Positions 6,343 to 12,409 of a DNA stretch of 16,405 nucleotides are shown one piece after another. The stretch is taken from positions 1 through 16,405 of the forward strand of contig JBBIOZ010000035.1 of assembly GCA_037443105.1 (NCBI GenBank). The letters run 5' to 3'. The translations under genes were made by a program, and so were the position numbers. Under the pieces are notes generated by a model. That model did not search any database. It was not told the DNA's origin and saw only the letters and a program-made list of their open reading frames with translations. Origin of the DNA: JAWCLZ01 sp037443105. GTDB taxonomy: Archaea > Halobacteriota > JAWCLZ01. Every line of letters begins with the position of its first letter. The stretch's first letter is position 1.

Positions 6343-7488
6343 TCATGGAAGGCCACTTAGCTGGGGTGACTCGTAATTGTGCATCCCGGCTTCGCTGTAA
6401 GCACTTGCTATTTCCTTTTTGAATTCTATAAACTCGCCTTTTAATATTGCTTTTCTAGCCTGCGATAGTAATTCTTGCAGGAAATAGAGGTTGTGTATCG
6501 TTACAAGTCGCATACCAAGCATCTCATTCACCTTTAATAGATGGTGGATATATGCTCGAGTGTAGCTCTTGCAAGCTAGGCAATTGCAATTTCTATCGAT
6601 GGGGGTAAAATCCTTAGCATATCTGCCTCTTCTCAAGCTGAATCGTCCATTGTAAGTATAAACTGTGCTGTGCCTTGCATTTCTAGTTGGATACGCGCTA
6701 TCAAATAAATCGATGCCCATCGAGATTGAATTCAAAAGGTCAAGGGGAGCGCCAACCCCCATGAGGTATCTAATTTTATCCTCCGGGATCAAGGGCGCTG
6801 TATAGCTGAGTATTTCATACATCACTTTCTTTGGCTCGCCAATGCAAAGCCCTCCGATTGCATAGCCTTGGAAATCCATTGCTGTTAATGCAGCGGCACT
6901 CTCCCTTCTGAGATCAGGATAGGTACCACCTTGAATTATGCAGAATAAAGCTTGATCCTCTTTTCGATGTGCTTCTTTTGCAATTTTTGCCCACTCAATT
7001 GTTCGCTGAGTGGATTGTTTTACATATTCATAATCGCTTCCATAAGGCGGGCAGTCATCGAGTACCATTGCAACATCTGATCTAAGCTCCATCTGCACCT
7101 CTATGCATTTAATTGGTGTAAATCTATGCTTCGTGCTATCAAAGGGACTTTGAAAAACAGCGCCTTTATCGCTCACCTGCAGTAATAGTTTATCATTGAG
7201 CATTTGAAATCCACCGCTATCGGTGAAGATCGCTCCTTCGAAATTCATGAATTCGTGAATCCCCCCTGCTTCTTTTATAACCTCCACGCCTGGCTTTAGA
7301 TATAAAATGAAGGCATTGGAAATGATTGCCTGCACATTGATTGCTTTCAATTCCTCAGAGCTAAGCGTTTTAACACTTGCCTTGGTGGCAACCGGCATGA
7401 ATGCAGGAGTATCAACTATTCCATGTTTGGTATGCAGTCTTCCCACGCGCGCTGCTGTTTTATCATCTTTACATAGCAATTCAAACAT
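6343..7488 (-). CDS. tgt: Bacterial-type tRNA-guanine transglycosylase (preQ1-type)
   Basis: Swaps guanine 34 in GUN-anticodon tRNAs for a 7-deazaguanine base. At 381 residues it matches bacterial TGT and lacks the C-terminal PUA-containing extension of archaeosine TGT (usually over 480 residues). Motifs: FTDSGGFQ with general Asp90; GIDLFDSAYPTRNARH (258-273) with the nucleophile Asp263; zinc site C301-x-C303-x2-C306 and His332. Around the base pocket it has L-D-D-C (Asp144, Cys146) and GGLCIGEP (212-219). Cys146 and Ile216 occupy the places of Cys158 and Val233 of Zymomonas TGT; human queuine-specific TGT has Val and Gly there. This predicts preQ1 rather than queuine as substrate. The gene follows queA by 8 bases, the same operon. 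An archaeal host makes the pair unusual. Confidence 0.93.
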   Translation of the reverse strand: MFELLCKDDKTAARVGRLHTKHGIVDTPAFMPVATKASVKTLSSEELKAINVQAIISNAFILYLKPGVEVIKEAGGIHEFMNFEGAIFTDSGGFQMLNDKLLLQVSDKGAVFQSPFDSTKHRFTPIKCIEVQMELRSDVAMVLDDCPPYGSDYEYVKQSTQRTIEWAKIAKEAHRKEDQALFCIIQGGTYPDLRRESAAALTAMDFQGYAIGGLCIGEPKKVMYEILSYTAPLIPEDKIRYLMGVGAPLDLLNSISMGIDLFDSAYPTRNARHSTVYTYNGRFSLRRGRYAKDFTPIDRNCNCLACKSYTRAYIHHLLKVNEMLGMRLVTIHNLYFLQELLSQARKAILKGEFIEFKKEIASAYSEAGMHNYESPQLSGLP

Positions 7489-7496
7489 ATTTACCC

Positions 7497-8492
7497 CTAT
7501 TTTAAAATCAGCATGGCATCTCCGAAGCTATAAAAGCGATACCGCTGTGCTATTGCCTCTTCATATGCCCTTAAGATTTTCTCCCTCCCAGCGTAAGCGC
7601 AGACTAACATTAGAAGCGTGGAACGTGGCAAATGAAAGTTGGTTATCAATGCATCAATTTTTGCTTTGAACTTGTAGCCAGGGTATATGAATAAATCTGT
7701 GAATCCATCAAAAGCTTGAATTTTGCCATCTACGCAAGCACTTTCAAGTGCTTTGATAACTGTGGTGCCAACTGCGAATATTTTTCCCCTAGCATTGTTC
7801 AATGCATTCGCAGTTTCCTCCTGGACCCTGCAGTATTCTGCCTCCATTTTATGTTGCTCGATATTCTTAACTGGCATGAAGGTACTTATTCCTATATGCA
7901 GCGTGATGAAGACAATTTTAACTCCCATCTGCTCTAACTTCTCCAGCAGTTCAGCTGTGAAGTGCAATCCAGCGGTAGTTGAAGCTAAAGAGCCATTGAT
8001 TCTTCCATAAATGGTTTGATATCTCTTTTTATCCTGGAGTTCTTTTTTGATATAAGGTGGGATTGGTAAGGAGCCAATTCTTGCTAGTAATTCCCTTACA
8101 TCTTCGCGGTTGAATTTAATTATAAACCTCCCTAGTCCAAGTCTATCTATTATTCTTCCCTCCAATTCCTTGAAAATCAATTCTGTTCCAGGACGCAAAT
8201 TTCTTCCTTTAGCCAAGCACTCCCAAGCATCGCCTAGGTTTTTTATGAGTAGAAGTTCTACTTTTCCACCTGTTGTTTTTCTGCCCTCGATTTTAGCAGG
8301 TATAACTCGAGAGTCATTCAATACAAGTATGTCTCCTACTTGAAAGTAATCCACGATATCCGCGAACCTGCGATGTGAAATTTCATTGCTCTTGCAATCT
8401 ACCACGAGAAGGCGTGAGGCACTTCTAGGTTCAACTGGAGATTGTGCAATTAAATCCTTTGGAAGCGGATAATCAAAATCCTCAAGTCTCAT
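7497..8492 (-). CDS. queA: QueA: S-adenosylmethionine:tRNA ribosyltransferase-isomerase
   Basis: Transfers and rearranges the ribosyl group of SAM onto preQ1 in tRNA, giving epoxyqueuosine. Numbered from ATG 8492 (331 residues): M-R-L-E-D-F-D-Y-P-L-P-K-D-L-I-A-Q-x-P at the N-terminus, V-L-N-D-S-R-V-I-P-A (57-66), RYQTIYGRINGSLASTTAGLHFT (two parts of the active site, 157-179), T-L-H-I-G (197-201) with T-F-x-P-V (204-208), TDLFIYPGYKF (265-275), and TNFHLPRSTLLMLV (284-297). These are hallmark QueA segments. A GTG at 8510 would add six residues with no family support, so ATG 8492 is preferred. It heads a two-gene operon with tgt and is divergent from the HgdB-like gene. The gene is normally bacterial, which suggests acquisition by transfer. 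Confidence 0.93.
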   Translation of the reverse strand: MRLEDFDYPLPKDLIAQSPVEPRSASRLLVVDCKSNEISHRRFADIVDYFQVGDILVLNDSRVIPAKIEGRKTTGGKVELLLIKNLGDAWECLAKGRNLRPGTELIFKELEGRIIDRLGLGRFIIKFNREDVRELLARIGSLPIPPYIKKELQDKKRYQTIYGRINGSLASTTAGLHFTAELLEKLEQMGVKIVFITLHIGISTFMPVKNIEQHKMEAEYCRVQEETANALNNARGKIFAVGTTVIKALESACVDGKIQAFDGFTDLFIYPGYKFKAKIDALITNFHLPRSTLLMLVCAYAGREKILRAYEEAIAQRYRFYSFGDAMLILK

Positions 8493-8549
8493 TATAATTG
8501 AGATATGCACATATCTTAATATACCTTAACCCCCAAAATCATTTTTAAG
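8493..8549. promoter_or_regulatory. Divergent promoter between queA and the HgdB-like gene, with a palindrome at 8502-8515
   Basis: Only 57 bases separate two divergent ATGs. The segment CTTAATATACC (about 8515-8525) can act as a TATA box for both directions: it lies about 27-30 bases before ATG 8550 on the plus strand, and read as GGTATATTAAG it lies about 25-28 bases before ATG 8492 on the minus strand. Both transcripts would be nearly leaderless. The inverted repeat GATATG-CA-CATATC at 8502-8515 abuts this box and is well placed to be a regulator-binding site controlling one or both genes. Confidence 0.55.
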
Positions 8550-9500
8550 ATGATTGGCATAACTGCTCTCGTACCACCTGAGGTGATCTATGCCTGCGGC
8601 AAGCGAGCTTTGGATCTCAATAATTTCGTGCCGCATTCAAAGTTGAATCCTCGAGATAAACTTTGCGCGTGGACTGCGATTTGGCGGGATTTAGTGCTTA
8701 GCGGCGAGGTTAAGATCGATGCTTTGGTTGTTATTGCAGGGGGCGATTGCAACAACGCCATAGTTGATGGAGAGAAGCTTGAGCTGGCTGGGATTAGAAC
8801 TTTGTATTTGATGTATCCCTTCGATGGTTCCAAGAGGCTTATGCGAATGCAGATTGAAAAGCTGCTGAATTTCCTCGGGGGGGTTAAGAATAGAGGTATG
8901 TTTAAGGAAATTGGCAAGCTTAAGAGGCAAGCTATGAGGCTTGATGAACTTCGAGTTGCAGGTGGGGTTCCAGCTAAAGATGTATTTCAGGTCGAGGTTT
9001 CCGGCAGTGATTTGATGGGTGATTTGAGGAAATATGAGGAGGCATTGAAAAGCGTGAGCGAGCAAAAGCTGAATTATAAATATAAATATCGCATTGCTTT
9101 GCTTGGTACTCCGCCGATCTATCATGATTTCCACGATTATCTGCAGTCGATTGGCTTACACGTTGTATACGATGAAATGCCATATGAATTTATTCGCATT
9201 GGGGGTAAAAATCTAGAGGAGGTAGCTGCTAATTATAGAAATTATACTTTTGCGAGGGACATTAAATTTAGATTGAAGTTCATCGAGAATGAAATTAGAA
9301 GGAGGAATGTTCAAGCTATTATTCATTTTCAGCAATTTGCTTGCCATCACAAGCTTGAGGATCCTATTTTGAGGCAGTATTTCAATAAAGAGCTGGGCAT
9401 TCCCTATGTTACCATTGAAGCCGACCTTCCAGGTAAAACTCCGGAGCAGGTAAAACTCAGGCTTGATGCATTTGTAGAGCGCCTTGGGGGGCGGTTGTAA
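8550..9500 (+). CDS. Compact HgdB / double-cubane-like iron-sulfur protein (2-hydroxyacyl-CoA dehydratase D-component family)
   Basis: The 316-residue protein shows the fold signature of the HgdB/BcrB/BcrC/FldB-C family: P-P-E-V-I-Y-A near the N-terminus, then three cysteines at the expected places, Cys39 (K-L-C-A-W), Cys67 (G-G-D-C-N) and Cys265 (F-A-C-H), and the late segment I-P-Y-V-T-I-E-A-D (284-292). An additional Cys16 could be a further ligand. Family members bind [4Fe-4S] or double-cubane clusters and reduce difficult substrates after receiving one very low-potential electron from an ATP-driven activase. It is shorter than the usual 370-430 residues, and there is no second dehydratase subunit nearby. 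The activase follows with no gap, so the two form a unit. The substrate cannot be told from sequence: dehydratase, acyl-CoA reductase and small-molecule reductase roles are all possible. Confidence 0.8.
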   Translation: MIGITALVPPEVIYACGKRALDLNNFVPHSKLNPRDKLCAWTAIWRDLVLSGEVKIDALVVIAGGDCNNAIVDGEKLELAGIRTLYLMYPFDGSKRLMRMQIEKLLNFLGGVKNRGMFKEIGKLKRQAMRLDELRVAGGVPAKDVFQVEVSGSDLMGDLRKYEEALKSVSEQKLNYKYKYRIALLGTPPIYHDFHDYLQSIGLHVVYDEMPYEFIRIGGKNLEEVAANYRNYTFARDIKFRLKFIENEIRRRNVQAIIHFQQFACHHKLEDPILRQYFNKELGIPYVTIEADLPGKTPEQVKLRLDAFVERLGGRL

Positions 9501-10217
9501 TTGCTCATAGGCATCGATGTTGGAAGTTTAACCGCCAAGGGTGTATATTACTCCGGTGAGGGCACTTATACTTGGAAGGTTGTGGATACTCACAACTGGA
9601 GTGAATTGCTGGCGGAGAGGAGGGAGGGGGATATTGTAATTGCAACAGGGTATTTCAGAAAAAAAGTGCCCTGCGACGAGACGGTGACTGAGATAACCTC
9701 TGCTATCTATGGGGTAAAGCGACTGTTAAAAGCAGAGGTTGAGGTTATCGCTGATATAGGTGGGCAGGATACTAAAGTCATAGATCTGCGCAGCCATGAC
9801 TTCAGAATGAATGATAAATGCTCAGCCGGTACAGGTGCTTTTCTAGAACTAGTTGCCAAATATTTTGATTTAAAAGTGCATGAACTGGAGAGATATCATT
9901 TTAAGGCTGAGAAATATGCTGAAATTAATAGCACTTGCTCGGTCTTTGCGCTCTCCGAAATTGTTTCAAAGCTGGTTGAGGGTTTTTCAAAAGAAGAAGT
10001 TATTAAAGGGGTTCATTTTGCCTTTGCAAGAAGAATTGCTCAGCTTATACCCAGTGATGCTAAAAAAATAGCTTTGATTGGCGGAACCGTTAAGAATCAA
10101 GGAGTGGTAGATGCTCTGGAAAAAATTCTGGATAAAACTGCATATGTGCCGAGTGAGCCGCAGATTGTAAATGCAGTTGGAGCAGTTGAATATTATCTCG
10201 CTAAAGATATCTCTTAA
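9501..10217 (+). CDS. ATP-dependent activase of the HgdC/BadFG family
   Basis: Homodimeric ASKHA-fold ATPase that injects an electron from a shared [4Fe-4S] cluster into its partner. Seen in the 238 residues: phosphate-1 motif GIDVGSLTAKG (4-14), phosphate-2 motif IADIGGQDTK (83-92), the first cluster cysteine in NDKCSAGTG (Cys107), the second in NSTCSVFALSE (Cys146), and the adenosine motif ALIGGTVKNQGVVDALE (191-207). The start is the TTG at 9501, directly after the stop (TAA 9498-9500) of the HgdB-like gene; no better start fits the conserved N-terminus, and the placement implies translational coupling. The 3' end overlaps the convergent thioredoxin gene by 17 bases. Confidence 0.92.
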   Translation: MLIGIDVGSLTAKGVYYSGEGTYTWKVVDTHNWSELLAERREGDIVIATGYFRKKVPCDETVTEITSAIYGVKRLLKAEVEVIADIGGQDTKVIDLRSHDFRMNDKCSAGTGAFLELVAKYFDLKVHELERYHFKAEKYAEINSTCSVFALSEIVSKLVEGFSKEEVIKGVHFAFARRIAQLIPSDAKKIALIGGTVKNQGVVDALEKILDKTAYVPSEPQIVNAVGAVEYYLAKDIS

Positions 10218-10593
10218 TCCTAGCTTCAAGCTGCTCTCGCGATAGCGCTCCTGTTATTCGGTCGATTAATTTTCCATTTTTGAAGAATAACAGCGTGGGA
10301 ATGGCGGTGATTCCGAATTTCAGAGCTGTATTGATATTTTGATCAGTATTTAGTTTACCGAACAATACTCTTCCTTCATAATCGCTAGCAAGAGCTTCGA
10401 TTACAGGGGCAAGCATTCTGCAGGGCATGCACCAAGGCGCCCAGAAATCTACTATGATAAATGGCTGTTTCTCCACGACTGCTGAAAAGTTCTCATCTGA
10501 TAATTCCAGTATTCCGCGGGGATTATTTTTTTCAGATAATTTCTGCATCAATTCTTTCATTTTCTTTGCTCTTATTTTTTCGATTTCACTCAT
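10201..10593 (-). CDS. trx: Thioredoxin with a charged N-terminal extension (WCMPC)
   Basis: A 130-residue thioredoxin: F-W-A-P-W-C-M-P-C-R carries the redox pair Cys55/Cys58, and the cis-proline is Pro99 in T-A-I-P-T. An extension of about 27 residues before the fold begins M-S-E-I-E-K-I-R-A-K-K-M-K-E-L and is predicted to be a charged helix; similar extensions occur in other archaeal thioredoxins. It acts as a cytosolic protein disulfide reductant. The first residue between the active-site cysteines is Met rather than the common Gly, which usually changes redox potential or partner choice. It converges on the activase gene and is divergent from the AhpD-like gene. Confidence 0.93.
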   Translation of the reverse strand: MSEIEKIRAKKMKELMQKLSEKNNPRGILELSDENFSAVVEKQPFIIVDFWAPWCMPCRMLAPVIEALASDYEGRVLFGKLNTDQNINTALKFGITAIPTLLFFKNGKLIDRITGALSREQLEARIKRYL

Positions 10594-10690
10594 TCTTCAA
10601 TCCCTCAGTGAAGTATTCAATGATTTTTAATATTTTTTATACTATATAAGTTTTGTGTGATTTTGGCAAAATCGCCATCAATAGATCGAA
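10594..10690. promoter_or_regulatory. Divergent AT-rich promoter region between thioredoxin and the AhpD-like gene
   Basis: ACTATATAAG at about 10639-10648 is a clear TATA-type element about 45 bases before ATG 10691 on the plus strand; a transcript starting near 10672 would have a leader of about 20 bases. On the minus strand, ATATTAAAAATC (about 10623-10634) lies 30-40 bases before the thioredoxin ATG, and GAGGG just upstream of that ATG may serve as a ribosome-binding site. Both genes are redox genes, so co-regulation is possible, but no operator is evident. Confidence 0.4.
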
Positions 10691-11095
10691 ATGCTTTTAT
10701 TAGATTGCATGATATCCTTGAAGCAGGAGGAATTTGCAATTACCGAGAAATTACTGAAGCAAATAGAGAAGAAATGGGGGAAAATTCCGCCAACTGTAAA
10801 AGTTCTAAATGCAGCCAATCCAAAGGCGATGAAACGCTATATAGCGCTGAGGTCTGAGTTAATAAAAGGCGGCAATTTACCGCTTAAAACCAAGCGCTTA
10901 ATCCTAGTGGCAGCGGCAGCCGCTGCAAAATGCCAGCATTGCGTGGAAATTCACACCATTGAAGCAGTAAAAGAAGGCATCCCAGAACAGGAAATCATTG
11001 AGGCAATTTCACTCGCATATCTCGTGGGAGGCGCACCGGCACTGGTGGCTGGGAGCAAAGCACTCGAGGTATTCGAAAGAGAGATTGTTTACTGA
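10691..11095 (+). CDS. AhpD / carboxymuconolactone-decarboxylase-family protein
   Basis: The 134-residue all-helical protein has the AhpD-type redox motif C81-Q-H-C84-V-E-I-H88 (C-x2-C-x3-H) preceded by a helix ending A-A-A-A-A-A-K, and followed by G-I-P-E-Q-E-I-I-E-A. In characterised AhpD proteins the two cysteines and the histidine reduce hydroperoxides or act as a disulfide reductase for a peroxiredoxin. Many stand-alone archaeal members are uncharacterised. ATG 10691 gives a plausible N-terminus, with ATG 10709 an alternative start. It sits beside thioredoxin and a universal stress protein, consistent with a stress or redox role. Confidence 0.88.
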   Translation: MLLLDCMISLKQEEFAITEKLLKQIEKKWGKIPPTVKVLNAANPKAMKRYIALRSELIKGGNLPLKTKRLILVAAAAAAKCQHCVEIHTIEAVKEGIPEQEIIEAISLAYLVGGAPALVAGSKALEVFEREIVY

Positions 11096-11096
11096 G

Positions 11097-11126
11097 CACA
11101 AGCTTATTTCACAAGCTATTTCACAA
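11097..11126. repeat. Imperfect 12-13 bp tandem repeat at a convergent gene junction
   Basis: CACAAGCTTATTT (11097-11109) is followed at once by CACAAGCTATTT (11110-11121) and a partial third CACAA. The repeat spans the 20-base gap between the AhpD-like stop and the uspA stop and includes the last codons of uspA, which looks like a small slippage duplication. Confidence 0.6.
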
Positions 11127-11535
11127 TAAGCACCGGCACAGTTGAATGATGGCTGATCTTGTCTGAAGTGGCACCTAGATGGAACCTCTCAACCTTGCTT
11201 CGTCCTTTACTGCCAACAACAACCAGATCAAAGTTGCCCTCGCTAGCGAATTCAACGATTTTATCCGCAGGATGGCCAAATTCAATAACTGATTTTATCT
11301 CCACCCCATTTGTTCTACCAATTTCCACCAGTTCCTCCTGAATACTTGTGAATTGCTTCATCAAATCCTGCTCAAGTGCTTTGATCTTTCTAGTACGCTG
11401 GATGTAGTCAGGCAGATTGATTACACTGATAATAGTTAAAATAGAGTTGTACCTCTTAGCGAGGCTGATGGCAAAATCAAATGCCCTTTGAGCCTGCGAA
11501 GAACCATCCACCGCCACCAGAATTCTATCTATCAT
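11116..11535 (-). CDS. Universal stress protein, UspA family
   Basis: The 139-residue single-domain Usp has I-L-V-A-V-D-G-S at the N-terminus (nucleotide-binding Asp), the central V-V-V-G-S-K-G-R-S segment and the C-terminal V-P-V-L-I-V-K strand. The ATP-binding signature G-x2-G-x9-G is present (G-S-K-G ... L-G), but the position that is usually Ser/Thr is Ala, followed by Thr-Ser, so ATP binding is likely but not certain. The middle (about residues 45-75) is a charged helical insert. It is divergent from larB across 51 bases and convergent with the AhpD-like gene. Confidence 0.93.
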   Translation of the reverse strand: MIDRILVAVDGSSQAQRAFDFAISLAKRYNSILTIISVINLPDYIQRTRKIKALEQDLMKQFTSIQEELVEIGRTNGVEIKSVIEFGHPADKIVEFASEGNFDLVVVGSKGRSKVERFHLGATSDKISHHSTVPVLIVK

Positions 11536-11586
11536 GGCAATAGATATATTTCACTCAAGCACTACATCTTTTTTGTGGTTGCGAAA

Positions 11587-12378
11587 ATGTCACTCAGAAA
11601 AATTTTAGAAAGCCTTAAAAACAGCGAATTAAGCGTTGAGGAAGCTGAAAAGCAGCTCAAACTATTGAGCTTTAAAAAACTTAAAAAAATAGCCAAGCTT
11701 GATACAAATAGAGAAAAAAGAACAGGGATTCCTGAAGCGATACTTGCAGAAGGAAAAAGCATAAAAGCCTTAGTTGAGATCGCAAAAGCTCAGCTTCAAA
11801 GCGAGGGAAAAGCAATCATAACCCGCCTGAATGAAGCACAGCTTGAATCTCTGAAAAAAATCTGCGGAACAAGAGTAAAGCTAGAATGGCATGAAAATGC
11901 TCGAATTGCAATTCTAAGAAAGGGAAAGCATAAAACGGAGCGAAGTGGTGGAAAAGTTGGAATAATCACAGCTGGAACCGCTGATATACCTGCAGCAGAA
12001 GAGGCAAAAGTTATAGCAGAGGAAATGGGCTGCGAAGTGCTAGAGATCCACGATGTAGGGGTCGCTGGTATACATCGCCTTTTCCCTGAATTAAGCAAAC
12101 TCGTAGAGTTTGAAGCAGACGCTGTTATCGTAGCCGCTGGCAGAGAGGGCACTCTTCCATCCGTTGTTGCAGGCTTGCTCGATGTACCAGTCATAGGCCT
12201 CCCTGTTTCAACCGGCTATGGTAAAGGTGGCGGTGGGGAGGCTGCATTGCTCGCAATGCTTCAATCCTGCTCCGCTCTAGCAGTCGTGAATATCGATGCT
12301 GGCTTCATAGCAGGTGCAATCGCAGCGAGAATTGCAAATAAAGCAGCTGAGGGCAGAAAGCACAAAAATAAATCCTAA
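11587..12378 (+). CDS. larB: LarB: pyridinium-3,5-biscarboxylic acid mononucleotide synthase family
   Basis: LarB, related to PurE, carboxylates nicotinic acid adenine dinucleotide in the first step of the nickel-pincer nucleotide (NPN) cofactor. From ATG 11587 the 263-residue protein has an N-terminal helical domain including K-R-T-G-I-P-E-A-I-L-A-E-G-K-S, then the PurE-like core: G-K-V-G-I-I-T-A-G-T-A-D-I-P-A-A-E-E-A, D-V-G-V-A-G-I-H-R-L, A-G-R-E-G-T-L-P-S-V-V-A-G-L-L-D-V-P-V-I-G and S-T-G-Y-G-K-G-G-G-G-E-A-A-L-L-A-M-L. The frame is open upstream to 11488, but that part runs back over the uspA start region and is not family-like. No larC, larE or larA is visible in the window, so the cofactor pathway must be completed elsewhere or this copy has another role. 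Confidence 0.92.
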   Translation: MSLRKILESLKNSELSVEEAEKQLKLLSFKKLKKIAKLDTNREKRTGIPEAILAEGKSIKALVEIAKAQLQSEGKAIITRLNEAQLESLKKICGTRVKLEWHENARIAILRKGKHKTERSGGKVGIITAGTADIPAAEEAKVIAEEMGCEVLEIHDVGVAGIHRLFPELSKLVEFEADAVIVAAGREGTLPSVVAGLLDVPVIGLPVSTGYGKGGGGEAALLAMLQSCSALAVVNIDAGFIAGAIAARIANKAAEGRKHKNKS

Positions 12379-12409
12379 ATCTTTTAATATTTCCTGCATC
12401 AATTAAAAG
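12379..12409 (+). promoter_or_regulatory. TATA box ahead of the AOR-metE operon
   Basis: CTTTTAATATTT at about 12381-12391 sits 20-29 bases before the ATG at 12410, the right spacing for a leaderless archaeal transcript. The AOR-metE pair therefore may be transcribed independently of larB, which ends 31 bases upstream. Confidence 0.45.

Noticed and set aside
6066..6356. Minus-strand 96-codon open frame with hydrophobic segments
   Set aside because: It overlaps the tgt stop region and is antisense to the CxxC...CxxC gene, which has a better start context and a recognisable cysteine pattern.
6343..7488. Archaeosine tRNA-guanine transglycosylase
   Set aside because: The protein is only 381 residues with no PUA region, ends soon after the zinc site, and has bacterial preQ1-pocket residues and queA beside it.
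8493..8510. GTG start for queA six codons upstream
   Set aside because: QueA proteins begin at the M-R-L-E-D-F-type sequence, and the upstream codons fall in the divergent promoter palindrome.
11488..11586. N-terminal extension of larB
   Set aside because: The extra 33 residues are antisense to the uspA start and unlike LarB; the family-like sequence begins at ATG 11587.
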